From the NCBI GenBank assembly GCA_014529385.2, contig CM043956.1, positions 64,486,620 to 64,546,619 on the forward strand: a DNA stretch of 60,000 bases. Reading direction: 5' to 3'. The position numbers and the translations under genes were made by a program. The notes beneath the pieces are model-generated. The model worked only from the letters and a program-made list of their open reading frames with translations. It was not told the origin of the DNA and made no database searches. The DNA is from Adiantum capillus-veneris. Its lineage: Eukaryota > Streptophyta > Polypodiopsida > Polypodiales > Pteridaceae. This document shows, in pieces, positions 52,090-60,000 of this stretch (position 1 is the stretch's first letter; every line of letters begins with the position of its first letter).

Positions 52090-53620
52090 ATAACTTGTTT
52101 ATCCATATGTTTCAATGGAGCTAACCTTGGACAAGTAATGGACCTTGATACTCTTAATGTATACATAGATTTAAGATTGGGAAAATGGTGGATATTAAAA
52201 AAGTTTCCTATGCTTCTCTTGATTCTTGAAACTTAAGTATTTCAAATAAAAAAGGTGATAGATCGTGTAAGCCCCATGCCACAACATAGTATACGTTGAA
52301 CCTTAAATTGCATTCTCATACCTTGGATTATTTAGTGATATACCTTGTTTTTCTTCACGATTCAATCGGATTAAGTGTACCTTGCTTCTCTTCATACTTC
52401 ACTAGGACTTCAATGGATTTGAAATTGACTAGTGGACCTTTTACTAGTTTCCCTTGTCTACGTTAAATGATCTATCTATGCACATGCCCATCCTATCATC
52501 TCTAGTATAATGGCTAGTTGATCTCAAGGTCACTACCACTTGTCTAACTTACATTCCGTTATAGTATATAGATTTTAGTTTTAAGGACCACCATATGTCC
52601 AATGGTTTCTTCATGGAGAGAAGCAAGGCCCACCACGTAACTAAGCTATGCTCCATTGAACATGGAGAGAAGCAAAATTCACCAAATGTTAAAACTAGGC
52701 AATAAAAACGACTAGAATTCTCTATTAAGATTTAGTACATAAGTTTTCGTATCAAGTTCCACCACTTGTCCAAGCTAGAGTTCATTGGAACATAGATAGA
52801 AGCAATATTGCAAACTTATCCAAGATACACCCTATTGAAACACTTTTTTAGGAGCAAGATCAACCACTTGTCCAAGATAGGCATGGAAAATTGATAAAGG
52901 GTCCTATGCCTATGTTATGTTATAGCATGGAAGGTATTGTCTCTCATCATTTGCCCAAAAAATGATACGCTATAGCATTGGGGGTTTGGTTTCAAGGTCC
53001 ATGACTCGTCCAAACTCGAGGCTCCTTTCAAATTTGGACAAAAGGAATGTCCACATTTTTAAATTTTCTTGGCTCAAAATGGATAGCTAAGTGTTATTCG
53101 TAGGTACCACCACTTGTCCAAGCCACACACAATTGGAGTATGGAGAGAAGAAAAATCCACCAATTGTCCAAGCTAGGCCTAGCTTGGAGAATAGGTGGAC
53201 CCTTGATTATCTCCATACATCAACAAGCCAAGTTTGGACAAGTGGGGGATCTACAAACTAAAATCTCTACACTACAATAGAGTATATGTTGAAGATGTGG
53301 TGAATTTGAGATCAAAACACTCATGCTACTAGAGAGGATAAGTTGCACATGTGGTGAAGAATTGTATCAATGTCCTATGCCTAATTTTTGACTAGTGATG
53401 ACTTTGGAACTAATCTCCCTAGTCTACAAGAAAACATAGATGGACCAAGAGGTTAGGAGGAGGTTAGGATACTTTGTTGCATCAATGCATTCCATGTTAC
53501 CAGATACCATAGGTTTCTTGGATAATTATTGGACCTTGTATCATTTCTCAATGTATAGCTTGGACAAGTGGTAGACCTTGGTTCTCTCTATGCTTCAAAT
53601 GGCAAAATATTAGAGACATG
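52090..53620. repeat. Degenerate repeat field in both orientations
   Basis: Variants of a phrase CACCACTTGTCCAAGCTAG...CCATTGGAACATGGAGAGAAGCAA recur (near 52615, 52655, 52765, 52860, 53105, 53160). The reverse complement occurs near 52095, 53185, 53225 and 53560 (for example TTGGACAAGTGG). Spacing is irregular (about 40-150 bases) and copies are diverged. No reading frame is supported. Confidence 0.6.
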
Positions 53621-53844
53621 GTGTGCTTTATATCTCAAAGGTTTTATTTTTTGAAACCTTTGGAGGCACCATGTAAGAGGAACTCTAAGTCTTGCATATG
53701 TTGTACATCCAATACTATCATCCTTTGATCTATTCCTTACATTTTTGCATAATGTTTTTCTTTTTTTTTAGATACTAAAGCACATATCCTTTTGGGACAC
53801 CAACTTTTTCTATTTCTAAAAATGTAATTTTTTATATTGATGTT

Positions 53845-54213
53845 GTGGCATTTGAAGTGAAACTTTCATGTATTCAAGCAACTGGTTATAGGCTATTTGT
53901 GCATACTTCCCTTAAAAGTGGTGTGACTATTCTAAACTATGGAGGGCATAAGTATAGATTTCAAGAGTGGAAAAAGATATGCAAAATATTCTTTAAATAT
54001 TCTCTTTTAGAAGATCCAAATGTAGAAGAAGAGGAAGATCAAGCATACATTCTTGGTTGTGTAGAAGAAGGAAACTTGTTGGGCTATATACATAGTTCTC
54101 ATGGCACAAGTGTTCAACCAAAGTACGCTATACATTTGATCAAATTTGTCACTTTGGCACAAATGCACATCTTTGCACATGAAATCAGAAGAGTATGGCT
54201 ATGTATACATTGA
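53845..54213 (+). CDS. Unrecognised 122-codon frame
   Basis: Open from a stop at about 53778 to TGA 54211, with no ATG until well inside, so it would be an exon if real. The composition is protein-like (GYRLFVHTSLKSGVTILNYG, then an acidic EDPNVEEEEDQAY). I know no matching family. The flanks are AT-rich and no TE hallmark is adjacent. It could be an exon, a decayed gene or chance. Confidence 0.25.
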   Translation: MAFEVKLSCIQATGYRLFVHTSLKSGVTILNYGGHKYRFQEWKKICKIFFKYSLLEDPNVEEEEDQAYILGCVEEGNLLGYIHSSHGTSVQPKYAIHLIKFVTLAQMHIFAHEIRRVWLCIH

Positions 54214-55204
54214 GACTATTTGTCGGGGTTGAAATATGAGAAAAAGTTGTTTGTTGACTATGACTTTACTTGATATTTTCAAGTATTGTACGTGTATGAA
54301 AATCTTAAATACATCTATAATTTTGATTTTTCATGGTTAGAATCTCAACATTTAAGTGTATATGATTGTTGTTTTCTTTATGTTGAGCTATAAACTAGAG
54401 TTCTCTTATGCTTTATGTGTTGTCTAAGTTATTTGATTACCTTGAACATAGAATCTTGATTCTACTCAAGATTTGTAGAAAATTTTATCAAAATTTTAAT
54501 CAATATATAGGTTGGAAAAGTTGTAGGGGCTCCAATATTACTTTCTTCTTTTGATAAATTTTACTTTGAATATGAAGCACATTTTTGCAATATTTTGGTG
54601 TAGTTTGAAGCTAGCTAGCTTAAACAAGTTGTGTCCCTTGAATCCACACCTAAGCCAAAGATCTAATTTTTTCTTGTAGGCTAGATTTTATATGTGGTGG
54701 ATGTTGGATAGGAAGGAGCTTGTGCATGCATTAATTTTTGCTAAGATCTTATAGATTGAGGGTATGCTAGGGATAAGAAGAGTGGGGTCCATATGTAAAT
54801 TGAGTGTGACTTCATGTTCATGTAGATCTTCTAGCAATTCTTTTTTGCATGCCATCGGGTACCTTTACATGCTCTACTTGCTGCCTAGAATGATATATTT
54901 GATGGGGAAATAATCACTTGGGTTGTTGCTTTGATTTTTCTTGTCTATGTGAGGAATTGGTTCCATCTACCAATGGGATTCTGATGCATGTCGTATTATC
55001 ATCACATTTAGTACAAAATCCGTAGGGGGGGGGGGGGGGGGGGGGCTCATTGCGAGAATGTCCATATCTTGTCCGTATGTAGGGGGTAGGTTAGCATGTA
55101 AGAAATCATACATAAGGGGGTTTCTCTAATTTGGATGCACGCAGGTGACATCCCCCCATTACTATTAGTGAATCCCCCAAGGATTTTTAAAGCCTTTTTA
55201 AGCA
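54214..55204. other. Non-coding, AT-rich interval with poly-G tract
   Basis: No coding or RNA gene seen. A 22-base G run lies at 55025-55046. Confidence 0.5.
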
Positions 55205-55362
55205 TGCATACCTTGTTTTTTGTTGTCCTTGTTGAGCAAAGCCACGAGGTTGCGCTACATAAAGCATGTTTTTTGTTGGCCTTGTTGAGCAAAGCCACGA
55301 GGTTGCATACCTTGTTTTTTGTTGGCCTTGTTGAGCAAAGGCATGAGGTTGCGCTACATAAC
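55205..55362 (+). repeat. Three-copy tandem repeat (about 55-60 bp units)
   Basis: TTTTTTGTTG.CCTTGTTGAGC followed by AAAGCCACGAGGTTGC recurs three times (starting about 55216, 55267, 55314), with alternating short linkers CGCTACATAAAGCATG and ATACCTTG. Confidence 0.85.
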
Positions 55363-56329
55363 TTCCTCATGCAAATCACCATTTAATAATGAAGTCTTTA
55401 TAGTCAAGTGATATATAGTCCAACCATTATGAGCTACCACCACACAAATGCTACAAATGGTGGCCATGCAACAAGTGGGAGCAAAAGTATGATAAAAATA
55501 AATGGCCTTCTCTACCCATTTTCCACAATTCTAGACTTTTAGCGATTACCACTATGATCACACTTAAATTCTAATTTGAGAATCCACTTAATACTGATGG
55601 TTTCTTGCTAGGTCAAAAATCACACTAAGACAATGTGCGATTTTTGCAATATAGCATCATACTTAGTTTTCTTTGCAGCCAATAAATTTTGTAGATTTTA
55701 TGCTTCATCAAATGACAAAGGTTCTCCATCATCTTACATAAAGAAACATCAAATACGTAAAAATCAAATTCATGAGAAGCATGCTAAAAACTTAAATGTG
55801 TACGATTAGAAAATGTGAACCCAATTTACTTTTATGCAAGGTTTGCACTAGCCATTTTGGCAAACGTAAGCTTGCTAATTTTTAGCTCTTTCTCCAAGGG
55901 GATCAACTCTTTATGGAAAAGGACATGCCACCTACAAGACGAGGTTTCTCCTTATTCCTCAACGTGAGATAACCCTAGCATCATAAGAGGCAACAAAAAT
56001 GAAGAAGTACTTCCTTGACGGTAGCATGTAAGTATGGATAAACTTTAGGTTTATTTGATTTGGATCTTGTAATAACAAAGTCTTGGAGTTTTTTTTGGAC
56101 TAAGCAAGAGCATGACCGCATGAGCATTTCACTTAAAAAGAGTTCCTTTATCCTATTTGCTAGCAATACTTGCACTTGATCAGCTAACGGGAGATGTTTT
56201 GCAGATAAACAAGGAAAAAAAGCGGAAGACCAAATGGCTAGAGCCAAGCTAGCAATTGACTTGATGCAGTTCAAATTCATAAAGGAAAAAAAGATTGATC
56301 ATTAGCAGATATGTGGTGTTATTGATATG
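55363..56329. other. Non-coding interval
   Basis: AT-rich and without recognised features. Minus-strand frames here look random. Confidence 0.5.
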
Positions 56330-56695
56330 TGGTAGAAGATATGCAGAAGAGCATTACATGTGTGTATGTATGTAGCCTTGGACGAGAGAGGAGCCCATAT
56401 GAGGAGAAAGTTGCCAGAAAGCCATGCAAGCTGCCGAGAGAAGAAGAGGGGCATGGGCTTCCATTTGCAAGGGCGGGCTGCTTAGAAGATCACGCTGGGC
56501 GTTGGTTAGATATCGGGGTGCTTGCCTTCATGGAAAGCCCCTCCTTCCTAGTTCCCAGTCACATCAAGTGAGCCACAGCCAGTTGACCAATATAATAGCC
56601 AAGGCACTGCGGACGCGGAGTCGAACTCTCCACCTGCACCCTCCAAAGGTTCGTCTCTACCATTGCACTACGTGCACGCCTGTGCTTGTGAAAGA
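56330..56695 (-). mobile_element. Probable tRNA-derived SINE
   Basis: On the minus strand, starting near 56690, GGCGTGCACGTAGTGCAATG carries an A-box-like TAGTGCAATGGTAGA (rc of 56655-56669) and, about 35 bases on, a B-box-like AGTTCGACTCC (rc of 56617-56627), the internal Pol III promoter layout of a tRNA head. A non-tRNA body follows toward 56330. A short part of the body (GGCAAGCACCCCGA) recurs on the plus strand at 56783-56796. The family is not recognised, and the 3' tail and target duplication were not established. Confidence 0.4.
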
Positions 56696-57245
<550 letters not shown>

Positions 57246-57325
57246 GTCTCTTCATTTTTTGACATCATTCTCCCCATATTCTTATCAAGGTTTTCTTGGT
57301 GGATTCTGCTTGACCATAAATTTGC

Positions 57326-58480
57326 CTAAGGGTAATATACTGTAGACTTATTGCACACAATTAGGTGACATTCAATCAACTTCTTGATCACCATATTGAT
57401 AAAATGAACTCCCTGATCATATACCAACTCCATTGGACATCCAAATCTTGTCATTATGTTCTTATACAAGAACTTTGCTACACTTTTTTCTTTATATCCT
57501 TCATTGCTTGTGCTTCCACCCATTTAGTGCAATAGCCAGTTGCAACTAAAATGTACTAGTTTCATGTAACTTTTACAGCTGGTTTGACATGTTCCACAAA
57601 ATCTAGACCCCACTTTTGAAAAGGCTCAAGTGGAAGAATTGGTTGTAAAGGGATCTTGTCTACATTAGTGGTCTATCATCTTCTGACAAGTCAAACAAGT
57701 CTTCACATGCTGATGAGCATCCTTAAAAATTAAAGGCCACCATAAACCTACTCAAAAAACTTTCTTTGCTGTAATGTCACTTGAAAAATGGCCACTAGCA
57801 TCATCTACATGTGTCTCATCCAGGATCATATATTCAAACTTTTGAACACACCTTCTTAAAACCTAGTCTATTCTCTATTCCCCTTTTGTAAAGAACACCC
57901 ATAAACGCTGTAAATGCTCTACTTCTCCATGCCAATTTTCTCCTTTTGACTAATGACAATCCTTTTGGAAAAATTCCATGCAATAAAAAATATAACATAT
58001 CCTCATACCAATAATCCTCAACATCCACAAGGTCTACTGGAAATAGATTTGCATTAGGCAATTCATCTATTACTTCAGTAGGTGCTTCCCTAGTAGCTAA
58101 CCTACTTAAGTAGTCAGCTATCACCTGTTCTTGACTTGGCCTATGTATAACTGAATAATCAAACTCCTTCATCAACAATACCCATCTAGCCAACCTTCCT
58201 GGCAGATGAGGTTATTACTAGATATACTAGGGTTTGTTGATCCACATGGATCATTACTTTATTTCCCAACAAGTAATGTCTAAATGTTTGCAATCCAAAA
58301 ATCATCCCACGACATTCTTTCTCAATAACCGTGTAATTATTTTCTATAGGTGCTAGCTCTCTACTAGCATAGTAAATTGGTTTGAATCAACCTTTCTCCA
58401 CTTCTTGCATTAAAACTTCCCCCACTGCTTTATTAGATGCATCCACAAACATATGAAAAGGCAACTTCCAATCAAGAGGA
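57326..58480 (-). pseudogene. Ty3/gypsy RNase H-integrase relic
   Basis: Read on the minus strand from 58480: FHMFVDASNKAVGEVLMQEV, then after a stop YYASRELAPIENNYTVIEKE and FRHYLLGNKVMIHVDQQTLV, which is a gypsy RNase H. Next ARWVLLMKEFDYSVIHRPSQ and VIADYLSRL (58193 on), the RNase H/integrase link. Lower down, SVAKFLYKNIMTRFGCPMEL and DQGVHFINMVIKKLI (57326-57523) is the integrase core around the second catalytic Asp. Several stops and shifts separate the parts and the integrase end is missing. No LTR could be tied to it. Confidence 0.85.
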
Positions 58481-58499
58481 ATCAATATAGGTGCAATCA

Positions 58500-59326
58500 C
58501 CAACATCGGCCCACATGTGTACAGGTAGGACAACATGTACATAGTGCATTGATTTTCACTATCACCAATACCAGTGTGTTTTCTCTATAATAATGAGGAG
58601 TTGGTAGCACGTAAAAATTCTCGAGGAAGCTATCCGCGGGCTGACGACATGAGGTAAGCAGGTGCGTCAGATGGCATCTAGTGGCGTCGGGAGGTCGAAT
58701 GGGGTCAATATTTGCACGTGGATAAGTACAGACACAGCGTGGGTGTTTTCTTGTGATAATTATGCAAAGGTAATCATGAGGACTATATTTGGGGGCCACT
58801 TCACGTGGTGGCGGGATGCATTATTGGAAAAAGCTGAGTGCCAGGTGTGTGAACTATGCACTGCGAGGTCAGTTTTTGGCCTGTTCGGGGTTCGTTTGAG
58901 GTCAACTAAAATGCCAAAGGTGCCCAAGTAATAAAGCTAAGTGCGGGAACTGAAAAAACCGAGAGAAGACCGGGAAAAATGTGGAGAGAAGAGGAGAAAC
59001 AGCTGCAACTGTGTTTTTGCTGTTTTTGGAGCCTGTTTTGGTCATAAACTGCTCATCCGAGGTCGGATTTGAGCACTTTGACATTGTAGACTGGGGTTTT
59101 GGGCCGTTCCGGATGCGATGGCGTTGTCCATTTTTCCAAATTCCTCACTGTTTTTCTGCTGTTTTGGCTATGTAAGTTTCTCCTATGAGCGAAGCTTCTG
59201 CTCTAATTTGTGATTGTATTTGGCATATTTTACCCATATTGTGTGAGCTATTTGCCCCATTGGTGTTGGCCCAAGCTCAATTGTATCTAAATATAAAAAA
59301 CTCTCCTCTTTTGAGCTGAGTTTTTT

Positions 59327-59357
<31 letters not shown>

Positions 59358-59550
59358 GAGTGGGTAAATGGGTAGTCTCTCTCCTCTCACTCCATAGGTG
59401 TGTTCCCTGTCTCGGCCAGGTGGGTTGTGTAAGCCGAGTGGTGCCCCATAGTGTGTGTGTGTATCATTCCAAGAGTGTGTTTCGGGTGATTATAGAGGCG
59501 TTCTGTGTGTTTCCATCGCGCTCACAACGTGTTTTTGGATTATTTTAGTG
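58500..59550. other. Non-coding interval between opposed gypsy relics
   Basis: No supported frame. It contains (GT)n at 59329-59357 and a GC-richer stretch near 58650-58900. It may include an unrecognised LTR. Confidence 0.4.
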
Positions 59551-59551
59551 T

Positions 59552-59806
59552 TTCAAGAGACAAAAAGGATCATCTCAAGCAGTTGAAGTTATGATTTGAA
59601 AGTGTAGGGAATCCAGATTGTCCCTTAATCATGCAAAGTGTGCCTTTTCTGTCAAAAGTGGAATTTTTTTGGGCCACATTATCAGTAAGGTAGGTATAGC
59701 AATTGACCCAAAGAAGGTGGAAGCAATCTTGAAAGACTTACCTCCAAAAAATCTCAAACGACTGATGAGGTTTATAGGTCAAGTGAAGTGGCATGCATAT
59801 TTTTGA
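59552..59806 (+). pseudogene. Ty3/gypsy RT C-terminal fragment
   Basis: KKDHLKQLKL, a stop, then PLNHAKCAFSVKSGIFLGHI and DPKKVEAILKDLPPKNLKRL, ending FIGQVKWHAYF at a TGA. This is the segment right after the catalytic motif of gypsy RT (the LNxxKCxF...FLGHxxSxxGI pattern). Upstream RT and downstream RNase H are not on this strand; a related RNase H-integrase lies 1.1 kb away on the opposite strand. Confidence 0.85.
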
Positions 59807-60000
59807 GGTATTTAGCACATGCTTGCACCATGCAATCGATGAAAAATCTACATATGATAAATAACTCAAAAAATCATGACATAATTTGCCCATCCCCTAG
59901 TGTGCTAGATCATTCATGATCAGCAGCAACAAAAAGAGATATGAGACTAGCCGCAACACAGGTCTCCTCGTCCCTCACATACATCACTTGTTCTACAAAC
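59807..60000. other. Non-coding end of window
   Basis: Nothing recognised in the last 194 bases. Confidence 0.4.

Noticed and set aside
56600-56690. Functional tRNA gene on the minus strand
   Set aside because: A- and B-box-like motifs are present, but I could not form a full cloverleaf with matching acceptor ends and anticodon arm. A SINE head is more likely.

Overview
The window looks like nuclear DNA of a land plant with a large, repeat-rich genome. Support comes from Ty1/copia, chromodomain Ty3/gypsy and Tat-type Ty3/gypsy elements primed by plant-type initiator-Met PBSs, a plant-like LINE, very long GA/GT microsatellites, and one exon of a plant stress-responsive A/B barrel (Dabb) protein. 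A fern or gymnosperm would fit, but the species cannot be read from the sequence. There are no bacterial operons, no CRISPR array and no convincing functional RNA gene. Almost every long reading frame belongs to a transposable element, and every pol region is damaged to some degree.

Layout. 1-3597: a non-autonomous LTR element (truncated 5' LTR, PBS, degenerate acidic-repeat ORF, PPT, 3' LTR) with no pol. 3640-3982: a minus-strand PBS and gag-like remnant. 4012-8427: a minus-strand LINE with ORF1 (RNA-binding type) and ORF2 (AP endonuclease, reverse transcriptase, C-terminal zinc knuckle), broken by stops and frameshifts. 8432-9560: GT/GA microsatellites and LTR fragments arranged head to head. 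10111-10622: an antisense Ty3 gag relic. 10623-13783: a 5'-truncated copia element with its 3' LTR. 13784-23919: a chromovirus (copy C) whose 3' tail is split by a complete copia element (17928-23106, perfect GTCAT target duplication). 23920-24857: an antisense copia-like LTR/PBS/gag relic. 24929-33000: a second chromovirus (copy B), itself carrying a 609-bp solo LTR in its reverse transcriptase and ending in a mosaic of three stacked 3' ends.

From 33.1 kb the sequence is less TE-dense. The only recognisable host coding sequence is at 33621-33813 (last exon of a Dabb gene). A 730-bp internally deleted chromovirus lies at 35356-36085, a near-perfect hairpin at 36637-36732, and remnants of an Asp-tRNA-primed LTR element at 37.2-39.2 kb and 50.7-51.9 kb. 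Inserted between those remnants is a long Tat-lineage Ty3/gypsy element (39274-50647) with 2.7-kb LTRs, gag-protease, RT/RNase H, a second RNase H and integrase. 52.1-53.6 kb holds a degenerate repeat family in both orientations, 56.3-56.7 kb a probable tRNA-derived SINE, and 57.3-59.8 kb opposed gypsy pol relics.

Nested insertions give a relative order of events. Copia A is younger than chromovirus C, chromovirus C is younger than the antisense copia relic, the solo LTR is younger than chromovirus B, and the Tat element is younger than its host remnant. In-frame stops are often TGA where CGA is expected and TAG where CAG is expected, the pattern of plant cytosine methylation followed by deamination. 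No clearly new biological system was found. The most unusual items are the mosaic chromovirus 3' end, the minimal chromovirus that keeps only an integrase/chromodomain tail, the strongly conserved LTR core shared by several families, and the orphan Dabb exon at the edge of the TE nest.
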